Positions 1 through 8,561 of a stretch of 31,599 bases of DNA are shown in pieces. How positions within the stretch are numbered: the stretch's first letter is position 1; each line of letters begins with the position of its first letter. A model generated the notes under the pieces. That model was given only the letters and a program-made list of their open reading frames with translations. It had not been told where the DNA came from and ran no database searches. Source of the DNA: CAYNWT01 sp964450955. Its GTDB lineage: Bacteria > Planctomycetota > Planctomycetia > Planctomycetales > Planctomycetaceae. The translations under genes were made by a program, and so were the position numbers. The DNA lies in NCBI GenBank assembly GCA_964450955.1, contig CAYVFI010000054.1, positions 1-31,599 of the forward strand. The letters run 5' to 3'.

Positions 1-838
1 ACCGGAGCCAAATGCCGAGCACTCAGACAAGGTTTCAAATCCGGAACCGGCTCGCCGTTCTTTCCAGTCGCCGCCGAACCGCCACGTTCCTCACGGCCAA
101 CATCAGAACCCATCGAGCCGCCAGTTCCCAAGCGTGCCTGCCCGGCTTTTGAAACCCGCGTGTCCTTAGCGGTTCCCGAACCAAACCGACTCTTCAACCC
201 GGCCGCCCGTTTCTGAGCCGAAGTGAAATCACTCTCCTCAATCGACTCCGCCATCGCCGCTCGAATCGGGTTCAAATCAACATACGCCGCACACGCCAGA
301 ACCGCCGTCGCATCAATAAGTCTGACCCCGCGATACCTCGACTGCCAGAACTTACCGACCTCGCCATCATCTTTGTTTGCACGCTGAGCAATATTCTGGC
401 TCAGCAGCCGCATCCACCACGAGATATCACTCAGTCGACTCCGAACCGTCGCCAGTTTCTCTTTGTTGGTTCGGATCACGTCGAGTTCCGGTTCGCTCGG
501 AGCAAGCGGCTTGCGGTTCTCATCGCGACGAACCGGGCACAACATTAACCACACCGCTTCGCAACCTCGGTGTCGCTCCACTGAGCAACAACATCCGGTC
601 GCGAACGCAGGACCAGATGAAAATGGTTGCTCAGGATCGCCTGGCAAAGTAAGTCGATCCCAAAGTACTTCGCCTGATGAACCAATTGCTCATCAAGCCA
701 CGCTTTCCGGTGGTCGTAATTCTTCCCCGTGACCGGATCTTCACCAAGCAAGAAGCACCGCCGAACAGTGCGGTTCATGACATGCACGATCGCAACTTCG
801 TCCGCTGCAAACACCTCTGTTCGTGCCATTCTCGCCAT
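1..838 (-). pseudogene. REP-associated/IS200-like (Y1) transposase, frameshifted and cut by the window edge
   Basis: The intact N-terminal part (838 down to 545) reads MARMARTEV and carries the HxH metal-binding motif in NHFHLVLRSRP, typical of Y1_Tnp/RAYT proteins that act on REP-like DNA through a tyrosine nucleophile. The frame stops at a TAA (545-547) just after VAKRCG. If two bases near 546-552 are ignored (the minus strand has TGTGGTTAATG where TGGTTAATG would be in frame), the protein continues as RWLMLCPVRRDE and stays open to base 1. That second part includes WWMRLLSQNIAQRAN, GKFWQSRYRG and YVDLNPIRAAMAES, all hallmarks of this family. I therefore see one ancestral gene broken by a 2-bp TG/GT duplication. 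The second methionine (829) may be the true start. The C-terminus lies outside the window. The function is probably lost, unless frameshifting occurs, for which I see no signal. Confidence 0.85.
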
Positions 839-1009
839 TGTGGAGTTCCCTCAAATGTGTTGTGCCGTGTGCCGGAGATTGTAAGAAAATCGAGGTCGGC
901 AGCCAACAACATGCTGTGTCCCCATGGTCCTTTCTTTCCCGTGATCCTTTCCCACTCTCTTTGTTTTCTACAAGTAAATTAGCCCTGCGCCTCTATTTGA
1001 CCTGCGTGT

Positions 1010-3031
1010 TCACGGTGCGTTAATTCTCAGTATCCGAACAAGGCCAGCCCCATCTCCGACCGCAAGGTGTCTACCATCTGGCGCAAACTCAAGCGCCCAA
1101 ATGCGCGCGAATTTCCACTGCTTAATCTTGGTGCCGCGAGCAACATCCCAGAGCATTAGGTTTCCATCGAAGTCACCCGAAGCGAGTACCTCCCCGCCGC
1201 ATCCGAACGCGACGTGGTCAACGTTGGTTGGGTGCCCCTCGAGACTTCGTTGAACGCTCTCATCGGTCAGGGGGATTAGCCGGACCTCATTGGCTTTTGT
1301 TCCCACAGCCAAGTGCTTCCCGTCTGCTGAGATATCTGCCGATCCGATTCTGCCGTTACACTCAACGACAAGTTCGCGGGTTTCCTTCAGTGTTTGCGAG
1401 TCCAGAATCAAGACACGCTTGTCTTGGGCGACGACGAGGTTGGCTCCGTCTCTTGTGAGCCCGAGCGTCTCCGAAAGTCCAAGCCGGAGCTTGGCACGCT
1501 TGGTCGTCTTTGGGCCGGTTGAGAGCATCGCTCCTAATTGTATCTCTTGATCACTCCAAACAGAGTAGAATGCATTCTTGACTGGGTTAAAGATGATTGC
1601 TTCAGCGCGAGAGGTCGTTGGCGTTCCGTCCGGCATCTTGAGTCTCAGAGGAGGAAAGGCCGTCTGTTTATGCAGGTCCCAACTCTGTATCGAACGACGG
1701 CTTGCTGCTGCCAAGAACCTCCCGTCGTGAGAGAATGAGAGGCTCTTGATATAGCCCACACAGCCCTTGAGGTGCTTGACGAGCTTGACCCTACGGCCAT
1801 CAAGTGTCCACAGGAATACACTATTCGGGGTAGATGGCCGGATTGGATTCGTCGCAGAGCCTGTTGCAATCGAACGCCCGTCTGGCGAGAAAGCAATCGC
1901 GATAACCTCATGAGTGTGCCCTGGGTCTGAGTCGGGTACAAATGATTCGCCAAGGCGTTTCCAACGCCGAACAGTGTGGTCCCAAGAGGCGGAAACAAGC
2001 GTCGTCCCTGCTGGTGTGAATGCTAGCGAGGACACCCAATTTTGGTGCCCGTTGAGAAAGACAGCCTTGTCACCTTTCCGGATTGGCCAGTCCCGCACTG
2101 CAATTCGGTAGTCATAACTCCCAGTCACGAGCTGCTTGCCATCAGGAGAGAACGCTACTGTAGATACGGTCTTATCGTGATCAGCAAATTCGGCGATCTT
2201 CACGGGGGTAGGGGCAAGCAGGTCCCACACTTGGATTCGGCCCGAGTCGAAGCCTGACAAAAGACGCGAGGAATCCGGCGAGAATTCGACATCTGTGAAC
2301 CGGCCTTCGGACGCTTTCAGCTCCTTGCTGGGGTTCGGACTCTCCGACTCCAGATCCCAAAGGAGTATCTTCTGCCCCCGTGCACTGTCGTTTGCCGCAA
2401 CCCATCGACCGTCACTTGAAACAGCAATACTGCCAACCTGAAACCACTCGTTGAATTCGAGCACACGAGTCCTATCAACGCTCCCGTCATCCCCCAACGA
2501 TAGTACTCGTACTTCAACAGACTTGCGTTCGACTAGCTGGTGCACGACGCAAGTACGTCGGTCCGAGCCGAAAGCTGCCACTGGCGACCTGGAGGATACT
2601 CGGCGGGCGAAGGCCGACGGGGCGTCCAGTGAGGCATCCACTGACCACGAACGCAAAATGCCATCCGAGCAGACCGTTAGAATATGGGTTCCGTCGGAAG
2701 AAAATGAAGTGGAGGTGACATCACCCGGGTGCAAGAACGATGCTATTGGAGCCAGCGTACCGGCGTCCCAAACCCGAACGGAGAAGTCTTCCCCCCCAGA
2801 TGCGAGTAGGCGACCGTTAGGGCTGACTGTCAAACAATGTACAGCACCTCCGTGGCGACCCTCAAGTTGGCCTAGCCTTGCCACCGCATCCGTCGGGGAC
2901 TTCTGAGGGTTTTCCGGGGAGAGAGACTCAAGTGAGGAGGGCGAGTCCGGAGTTCGCTCTTGGCCGTGAGCATCTGCCGAGATTGCTAAGATCACAACTA
3001 GGCCAAATACCGCAGATTGTATCTTGATCAT
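1010..3031 (-). CDS. exported WD40-repeat protein
   Basis: The 673-residue product starts with a signal peptide (MIKIQSAVFGLVVILAISADAHGQ is hydrophobic up to about residue 20), so the beta-propeller should lie outside the cytoplasm. From about residue 55 to the C-terminus there are at least nine WD40-type blades, recognisable by strand ends such as VRVWD, ILLWDL, IQVWDL, VFLWTL, IQSWDL and LMLWDV, with SPDG/SSDG turns before them. WD40 propellers are usually protein-binding platforms, and no enzymatic motif is visible. The start ATG (3029-3031) overlaps the stop of the upstream LRR gene in an ATGA junction, so translation is probably coupled. Exported WD40 proteins are common in planctomycetes. 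The partner is unknown. Confidence 0.85.
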   Translation of the reverse strand: MIKIQSAVFGLVVILAISADAHGQERTPDSPSSLESLSPENPQKSPTDAVARLGQLEGRHGGAVHCLTVSPNGRLLASGGEDFSVRVWDAGTLAPIASFLHPGDVTSTSFSSDGTHILTVCSDGILRSWSVDASLDAPSAFARRVSSRSPVAAFGSDRRTCVVHQLVERKSVEVRVLSLGDDGSVDRTRVLEFNEWFQVGSIAVSSDGRWVAANDSARGQKILLWDLESESPNPSKELKASEGRFTDVEFSPDSSRLLSGFDSGRIQVWDLLAPTPVKIAEFADHDKTVSTVAFSPDGKQLVTGSYDYRIAVRDWPIRKGDKAVFLNGHQNWVSSLAFTPAGTTLVSASWDHTVRRWKRLGESFVPDSDPGHTHEVIAIAFSPDGRSIATGSATNPIRPSTPNSVFLWTLDGRRVKLVKHLKGCVGYIKSLSFSHDGRFLAAASRRSIQSWDLHKQTAFPPLRLKMPDGTPTTSRAEAIIFNPVKNAFYSVWSDQEIQLGAMLSTGPKTTKRAKLRLGLSETLGLTRDGANLVVAQDKRVLILDSQTLKETRELVVECNGRIGSADISADGKHLAVGTKANEVRLIPLTDESVQRSLEGHPTNVDHVAFGCGGEVLASGDFDGNLMLWDVARGTKIKQWKFARIWALEFAPDGRHLAVGDGAGLVRILRINAP

Positions 3032-3987
3032 TTATTGCTGCTTCGCGAGTAGTCCCGACATGGACCTACATCTGAAGGTAACGCCCAAACAAGCTCGCAC
3101 TTTGGTAACGCTGCCGCGAGTGAATTCCCTTGGAATCGATAACCTAGGCACAAACACTTCAGACTTCGGAAACGCAGGACGTGTGGAATACAAGTTTCGT
3201 TCAGCCCGTCGCACCGAAAGATGTCCAAGTATTCCAGGCCGAATTCGCTATCGGCGAGTTTGCCAAGCCCCTTAGAAGTTATCTGTGAACATCCCAACGC
3301 CAATACTCGCAGCGATGGAAAGTCCTCACGTGCGGGGAGGTGCTCATCAGTGACGCTTCTTGTATTCATGAAGAGTAACTCTAACCGAGGCAGCGATGGC
3401 ACTCGGCCGTGAGCTGGAAGATTCGCCGCCAAGCTCAGCCACCGGAGGTCTTCAAGACCTCGCAGCATCCCCAGGTCTGCATGCTCCAGATTCGCGCCTG
3501 CCAACGACAAGCCGTGGAGGTGCTTGAGCCGCCCGATCCACTCCAGATCAGCTGGTGTTACCTGAGACCCGACTTTGAGCCAGCGCAGTGCGGGAGCACG
3601 CTCTATGGCCTCACGGAGTTCACCCGTCAGCTTAATGCCAGAGCAGTCAAGAACGGACGTCGTTTCTAGGTATCGGAGTACGGACTGCATTGCCGGCGAG
3701 TTCGGCTGAACCTTGCCCACCGATTCATAGCCATGCCATTTCCCTTTAAAGAGGAGAACATCATCAGGAGTGCTTGCGTCAGAAACACTGAACAAGACCT
3801 TCCGCTCCGCAGGTGTGAGGTAAAATCCGCGATTGTCTTCGTTGCTTGGGATATGCAACCCACTGGTTGAGAACCCAACACGGGTTCTCGCTCTCTGTTC
3901 GGTTTGCTCCTCACATCCCGTGAGCCCTATTGCTAGAAGAGCCCAGACAGCGGGTGAAAGCGGTCGGCTAGCGAGTAGTTGGCACAT
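3028..3987 (-). CDS. leucine-rich-repeat lipoprotein
   Basis: The frame is open further upstream, to 4320. I chose the ATG at 3985-3987 because it gives a lipoprotein signal: MCQLLASRPL, then the hydrophobic stretch PAVWALLAIGLTGC with a lipobox (LTGC, Cys25). This gives 319 residues. Residues from about 125 to 300 contain degenerate LRR units, seen as LRWLKVG, LHGLSLAGANL, LRWLSLAANL, LELLFMNTRSV, LRVLALGCSQI, LEYLDIFRCDGL and LKCLCLGY. LRRs are binding scaffolds and no catalytic motif is seen. The start lies 20 bases inside the preceding Cys-rich ORF, and the stop overlaps the WD40 start (ATGA), so the three should be translated together. An immunity or adaptor role for the upstream module is possible but is inference. 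Confidence 0.8.
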   Translation of the reverse strand: MCQLLASRPLSPAVWALLAIGLTGCEEQTEQRARTRVGFSTSGLHIPSNEDNRGFYLTPAERKVLFSVSDASTPDDVLLFKGKWHGYESVGKVQPNSPAMQSVLRYLETTSVLDCSGIKLTGELREAIERAPALRWLKVGSQVTPADLEWIGRLKHLHGLSLAGANLEHADLGMLRGLEDLRWLSLAANLPAHGRVPSLPRLELLFMNTRSVTDEHLPAREDFPSLRVLALGCSQITSKGLGKLADSEFGLEYLDIFRCDGLNETCIPHVLRFRSLKCLCLGYRFQGNSLAAALPKCELVWALPSDVGPCRDYSRSSNK

Positions 3988-4396
3988 ACTGCGGCTCCCA
4001 CTTCTTGCAAATGTAATACGGCCTGTTCCTACCCGAATAAGGGTCAAGTTCCCACTCCACGCACTGCCCCTTCGGATCGAGTCCCCACCCAGGACCAATT
4101 GGCTTCTTCGGCCTTGCGCATTCATGAGGCCACGTGATGGTTGGCCAGGTCGGATCGGGAATTGTGCATGGTTTGCCAATTGTACACCCAGTACTACCCG
4201 GCTTCCCATCTCTCCCAGGGATTGGCGTTTGCATTCCCCCTTGTGTGACACACATTGTGCTCCCGCAAACAATACAGCCCGTCTCATCCGCAATTCTCTG
4301 TCGCGTATCTTTGTGAGCATCGGTGACGTCGCCGCATGTATAGATGTTGATAGCGCAACCTTTTTTGCAGTTTTTTTTGAACAGGTTATTCAGCAA
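3968..4396 (-). CDS. Cys-rich ORF, probably the orphan C-terminal tail of a larger protein
   Basis: I do not recognise this product with certainty. The 142 residues given begin at a TTG. In-frame sequence continues upstream through a proline-rich stretch (PPVTILPAPERPPGEKDPDD) to a TGA at 4505-4507 without any ATG or convincing ribosome site. The product has eleven cysteines, including CIVC and several GC/TMC/KPC pairs, plus the segments TDAHKDTRQRIADETG, PIPGRDGKPGSTGC and PTWPTITWPHEC. A Pro-rich linker followed by a compact Cys-rich domain, with no real start, suggests the end of a larger (perhaps RHS-like or secreted) protein that was cut off here. Its stop overlaps the LRR lipoprotein start by 20 bases, which argues that the reading frame is, or was, translated. 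It could also be a small gene using TTG. Confidence 0.5.
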   Translation of the reverse strand: MLNNLFKKNCKKGCAINIYTCGDVTDAHKDTRQRIADETGCIVCGSTMCVTQGGMQTPIPGRDGKPGSTGCTIGKPCTIPDPTWPTITWPHECARPKKPIGPGWGLDPKGQCVEWELDPYSGRNRPYYICKKWEPQYVPTTR

Positions 4397-4494
4397 GGCA
4401 TGGAAGTCATCGGGATCCTTCTCGCCAGGTGGTCGCTCCGGGGCCGGAAGAATCGTGACCGGCGGACTCTGGCCGCCAGGTCGAAGCGGAGAGC

Positions 4495-4567
4495 AAAAAA
4501 GGTGTCAGGAACCTTTATTCGCATGCCGCCTTTTGGAACGACTCCTCCACCTTTTGCCCCCCCCCCC
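4495..4567 (-). repeat. hairpin element and 11-C tract upstream of the Cys-rich ORF
   Basis: A short inverted repeat, AAAGGT (4498-4503) and ACCTTT (4511-4516) around a GTCAGGA loop, is followed about 40 bases on by an uninterrupted run of eleven C (4557-4567). The hairpin coincides with the place where the Cys-rich reading frame ends upstream (TGA at 4505-4507). I have the impression that AAAGGTTCCTGACACCTTTTT-like sequence recurs between genes in planctomycetes, but cannot verify this. It may be a dispersed element or a terminator-like structure. The rest of 4397-4720 shows no convincing gene. Confidence 0.4.
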
Positions 4568-4720
4568 GTTAGCCCGCGACGAAGAAAGACCGGCGAGAGG
4601 ACATCGCCCGCGATGGATTGATGTGTCCAGGCCTTAGTTCGGGCGATCCGTTTGTTGATTCGCCGCGCGGCGGAGGGCTGCTGACAGAGTACAGACAAAA
4701 GTCGAACCATGCGCCATGAA

Positions 4721-7700
4721 CTACTTGTCGTCTTCCTTGTCTCCATCATCGTTTGCCTGATCCGCCGATCCGCCGACGGCCGCCTGGTCTTCGACTTGTG
4801 CCGGCTGATCCTCAGGCTTGTCTTGAATATCGAAGTCCAACGGAACATAGCCGGCGTCAAACTCGTGCTTGATCTCTTTGTCCTTGATCAACCGGTAGTA
4901 GTAGCGAGCCAACGGAGCAATCGCGCTGGCTGGTGCGTCGTTGATCAATTGACGAATGAGTTCAGCCCCTGCGTTTACGCGGCCTTCCTCAATCAGTGTC
5001 AGTGCAATATTAAAACGCACGCTTGCCGCAAGACCAGGAGCATCAACCAATAGCGGCTTCAACATCGCAGCCTGGCGTGACGGCCAGGTATCGGGGAACC
5101 CAAGCAGCGGAAGGTGCTGCATCTTCTCAATGTCAATCGACTCGTTTGTCACAACACTTCTTAGCCTCACAAACTGCTCGTCAAGAATCTCTCTCGCGCG
5201 TTCGTAGTCACCTTCAATCATCGCAATCGTGGCCGCGCCGGATTCCCAGTTTAGATCCTCTGTCGCTTCTGGTTTTTGCTTGTGCAGTTCAGACAACTGC
5301 TGAAACAAGCTTGACGATTCTTCCAGTTCACCGTTCGACATCAACAGTTGGCCATAGACCAGCATCGCCTGTGGAGAACCCTGGATTTTCTCCAACCCTT
5401 CCTCAAGAACTTCCTGAGCGTGCAGTGTTAGCCCGCCGGCCTGAGGATTCACAATCCGCCCACAAAACTGAACCAGTTCTGCGTTGATCATGACAACATC
5501 TGGTTCCGTCCCCTCTGGCATGCTTTGTTGCTTGAACTGGGCACGCATCCTGGTGACGTTGTCAATCGCCTGGGCAATCTGATCCCGGAGCGCATTTCGC
5601 TGACGTGAGATCGCCTCTACCGGACCAATTTCGTCTTCGGTCAGGTCGTCGCCGGTGTCCACAATTTCAAGGTAACCGTCCATCATCTGAACCGCCAACT
5701 CGGTCTGGCCCTGTTGGAGATAGATTCGATACAGGTCGAACATCAGATCTGCCTGCGTAGGATCGGCCTTCAATGACTGGCGGTACGCTGCCTGCGATTG
5801 CCGAGCTCGCAGTGCTGCCGGCGCGGTTCCCTGGAACTGGTTCGCAAACTGCGACTCAATGTTTTGAAGCATTGAATAGGCATCACCCATCGCACGATAA
5901 GCTCTGGCATCGTTAGGATTCACAGCCAGAGCGGCATTGGCCGACCGTATTGTCAGGTAACACAAACCCACCAACTGATCCGGATCCCTGATAGCCGGTT
6001 CCTGTTCTCCCGGCAGCAGTTGCAAGTGTTGTCGGTAGTGTTGAGCCAACTGCGAGTCCTGATGCCGGACCCGTTTTGGCATGAAAATGTATTCGTCGTA
6101 GAAGCTCGGTTCGCGAGCCCAGTCCAGTCGTTTAGGTGGCTCCATGGTCTGCGTCTGCAAACCAAGTTTGCGAAAGTCAATTCCGCTGGGTGCATCGCCC
6201 AGTTTGCGAGGCTTGAACAACGCTATCGAACTGCCAAGCTTCTCCAGCGACCAGCGGCGATCCGGGTCCTTCGGATCTGAAGCCTGCTGCAAATCAAAGT
6301 ACGTCAGATAGTCCGGGCTGCGGCCGTAAAGCCGCGGTGCCACGTAATCCACTTCATAGTTTTTCAGCGTCTTTTGCCAGACCGATCGGTCACCGGTGCC
6401 CGGCCGCCCGGTTCGCTTCTTACGGAACGCCGTTCGAGTCTTCCGGTGATTCATCGACACGCCATCATCCTGGTTGCCGAACACTTCATAACGACTGTCT
6501 ATGAATGACTTGTAACCCAGCCAAATCAAGGCATCACCCTGCGACTGAGTAAAGTTGAACACGCGGCTGTCTTTATCAGTACCATCAAGTGCTTCCCGCA
6601 TACCGTCAATCGTCGCAGCAAGGTTCGGATCCAAACCGGTTCCAATCCGCACTCCATCACGCCCGGTCAATCGACCGCTCACACCCAGAAAAGCAAACCC
6701 GAACAAACCAATCACAGTCAGCGCGCGGCCTCCCTGTGAGAACACGAAACTCTTCACGTCCGTGGTGTAGTCCGTGCGGAAGTTGTGCCTGTACCAGTCC
6801 TGTCCGTTCAACCCGGCCAACACCGCCGCCACTAATGATGCCACAGCTAATTCATGACACGCCAAAGCCGTCAGAGTCGCAAAGCCCAACAGAACCAATA
6901 GGTAGCCCAGGTCCAGATTCTTCACGTTGACAATAAACAGGACAATTGAGACAAGCAGAATGATGGCTCCGGCGATTGTCGTTTTTTGCTTCGCTGCCCA
7001 AACTTCTGACTTCAATATGCCATAGGGCTGTAGAGCCCATTCCGGAGCGACAGAGGCGGTGACTTCACGCAGGTTCGTATAGCCACGCATGGCCGGGTAC
7101 TCGCTGCCGTACTGACTTACCGGCTGCATGAGCGACTTGTGCAGAAATGGATTCGCCAACGCCGCGACAACACAAGCGCCAAACAGAACAAAGACCTGCA
7201 TGGATTTTCCAGGCAGCGTCCAACCGTTCCGCCCGATCGCTCGATCAATCGCATGACCAATCGCGTACAAACCCACCATGGCAACACCGATCCACATCCG
7301 CGGATCGCAGTTGGCCCACACGACAAACAGAACAGGAATCTTCCACGGAAAGCCGGCTCCATCTGTCGTTTGCCAGCGGTACATCCACGACAGCGTAATG
7401 GCGGTAAACACAAGCGTCAGAATTTCCGGCGTCGGAGTAAACCGCGGGAAACACGTTAGCAAAGCGAACGCCACGCAGATAACGGTCCACCAACTGGAGA
7501 CTTTCGGCATCGCAGTATGAACGGCATAGCCAAACGCAATCGCAGCGAACAGCGCAGTGAGGATTGTGAATCCGGTCGTCCCCGCAACCGAAACAGCAAA
7601 CGCGCTGACGTGGTCGAACAACCATGACTGCTGAACCCACGGCTGCCCTTCCGACGTGTAGGAGAACACATCTTTGCCCGGCGGCAGGAACCCGTTGGCC

Positions 7701-8050
7701 TGCATGTACTCACCGGCCTTCGCGTGCACGAGTGCACTGGAATTATCCGTCTGAGAAAAGCCCAGCATCATCGCCAATAAAACGATGGCCCAGCGCAGAA
7801 CAAAGTCACCGCGCTGCGCCTCCTCTTCGACGTATTCCGCGGTCCGTTCTTGCATCTCCGGCAACGGATCAGAATCCGGAACCGTCGTGGTGGGAGCGTC
7901 CGCTTTGCCAGGCTCCACTTTCTCAGGCACAGTCTGTTCGCCTGCAGAGTCGGTGTCCTTCGGTTCTTCTTCAGGCGTCTTCGAGTCGTCAGTCACTATC
8001 GATGTCCGAACGTTGCTGTATTCAGATGGAAACCCATACGCCAAAAGCAT
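4721..8050 (-). CDS. large GT-C-like multi-spanning membrane protein with TPR-like C-terminal region
   Basis: The product has 1109 residues from ATG 8048-8050. A GTG at 7994-7996 (VTDDSKTPEEE) is an alternative start, and neither has a clear Shine-Dalgarno. An acidic, Pro/Glu-rich cytoplasmic N-terminus of about 80 residues precedes some ten membrane segments (about residues 85-460, for example WAIVLLAMMLGF and FTILTALFAAIAFGY). The loop after the first segment has DVFSYTSEGQPWVQQSWLFD, which resembles the DPFSYT..G.PWV..EWL loop of uncharacterised GT-C-like membrane proteins. Past the membrane part, DALIWLGYKSFIDSRYEVFG matches the VFIDGR-type motif of the same group. The remaining roughly 400 residues are helical TPR-like repeats (AYRAMGDAYSMLQN, LMFDLYRIYLQQGQTELAV, AMLVYGQLLMSNGELEES) ending in a charged tail. 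A role in envelope glycosylation is possible but unproven. Confidence 0.8.
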   Translation of the reverse strand: MLLAYGFPSEYSNVRTSIVTDDSKTPEEEPKDTDSAGEQTVPEKVEPGKADAPTTTVPDSDPLPEMQERTAEYVEEEAQRGDFVLRWAIVLLAMMLGFSQTDNSSALVHAKAGEYMQANGFLPPGKDVFSYTSEGQPWVQQSWLFDHVSAFAVSVAGTTGFTILTALFAAIAFGYAVHTAMPKVSSWWTVICVAFALLTCFPRFTPTPEILTLVFTAITLSWMYRWQTTDGAGFPWKIPVLFVVWANCDPRMWIGVAMVGLYAIGHAIDRAIGRNGWTLPGKSMQVFVLFGACVVAALANPFLHKSLMQPVSQYGSEYPAMRGYTNLREVTASVAPEWALQPYGILKSEVWAAKQKTTIAGAIILLVSIVLFIVNVKNLDLGYLLVLLGFATLTALACHELAVASLVAAVLAGLNGQDWYRHNFRTDYTTDVKSFVFSQGGRALTVIGLFGFAFLGVSGRLTGRDGVRIGTGLDPNLAATIDGMREALDGTDKDSRVFNFTQSQGDALIWLGYKSFIDSRYEVFGNQDDGVSMNHRKTRTAFRKKRTGRPGTGDRSVWQKTLKNYEVDYVAPRLYGRSPDYLTYFDLQQASDPKDPDRRWSLEKLGSSIALFKPRKLGDAPSGIDFRKLGLQTQTMEPPKRLDWAREPSFYDEYIFMPKRVRHQDSQLAQHYRQHLQLLPGEQEPAIRDPDQLVGLCYLTIRSANAALAVNPNDARAYRAMGDAYSMLQNIESQFANQFQGTAPAALRARQSQAAYRQSLKADPTQADLMFDLYRIYLQQGQTELAVQMMDGYLEIVDTGDDLTEDEIGPVEAISRQRNALRDQIAQAIDNVTRMRAQFKQQSMPEGTEPDVVMINAELVQFCGRIVNPQAGGLTLHAQEVLEEGLEKIQGSPQAMLVYGQLLMSNGELEESSSLFQQLSELHKQKPEATEDLNWESGAATIAMIEGDYERAREILDEQFVRLRSVVTNESIDIEKMQHLPLLGFPDTWPSRQAAMLKPLLVDAPGLAASVRFNIALTLIEEGRVNAGAELIRQLINDAPASAIAPLARYYYRLIKDKEIKHEFDAGYVPLDFDIQDKPEDQPAQVEDQAAVGGSADQANDDGDKEDDK

Positions 8051-8262
8051 TTGCGCTGCTAAGCGTTGGCTTTTCGCATGCTACGGGGCGGATTCCGGGT
8101 CGGTCAACTATCAGAAGTCTCGACAGCTTCATACCGCCAGGATTCAACATAATCGCCAACCCGACCCAACGCGCGCAACTCCGTCGATTTACGCACATTT
8201 TGTCTTACGAACTCAGCCAACCACGCGTTGGCGCGCGGTTCTCGGTGCATGAAACACTGATA

Positions 8263-8548
8263 ATGTCCGCCTCACGTCGGTTTTGGACCAGCTTCAGGAA
8301 ACCGCAGGGCGATTTGCCTTGATTCTCTCACCAGCCGCATCTGTGTCCGCTGCAGAGACGAATCGACAAAACATTCTGTTCATCATCGCCGACGACTGCG
8401 CTCACTGCGAACCGGGCTGCTACGGCGGCCAGGCTTACCCCAACATCGGCAAACGGGTTAAGCGGGCCATGCGGTTCACCCACTGCGTCCGAACCACGCC
8501 AATGTGTTCACCCGCGCTCACGACATTCACCCCAGCCTGCACCGGTGA
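8263..8548 (+). pseudogene. sulfatase N-terminal relic
   Basis: The frame containing 8283 translates to LILSPAASVSAAETNRQNILF, then IIADDCAHCEPGCYGGQAYP, MRFTHCVRTTPMCSP. This is the start of a sulfatase: signal peptide end, the N-I-L-F-I-I-A-D-D metal-binding strand, GCYGG, and the MCSP part of the active-site motif. The original start was probably the ATG at 8263 (MSASRRFWTS), which now needs a frameshift to join. The arginine expected two residues after MCSP is missing (the sequence reads ALTTFTPACTGEK), bases have been lost around GQAYPNI, and all sequence after about 8548 is gone. It ends against the 3' end of the convergent FG-GAP/PQQ gene. A functional sulfatase would be about 450-550 residues, so this is a decayed fragment. 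Confidence 0.75.
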
Positions 8549-8561
8549 AAAGCAACGCGTA

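Noticed and set aside
3988..4320. Longer N-terminus for the LRR protein
   Set aside because: It would put an Arg-rich, unstructured stretch before a clear lipoprotein signal, and this DNA encodes the Cys-rich ORF in another frame.
7624..8322. Plus-strand frame of 232 codons over the start of the GT-C-like gene
   Set aside because: It is antisense to a well-supported gene, with low-complexity Arg/Pro/Ser composition. Only its last codons (from 8263) belong to the sulfatase relic.
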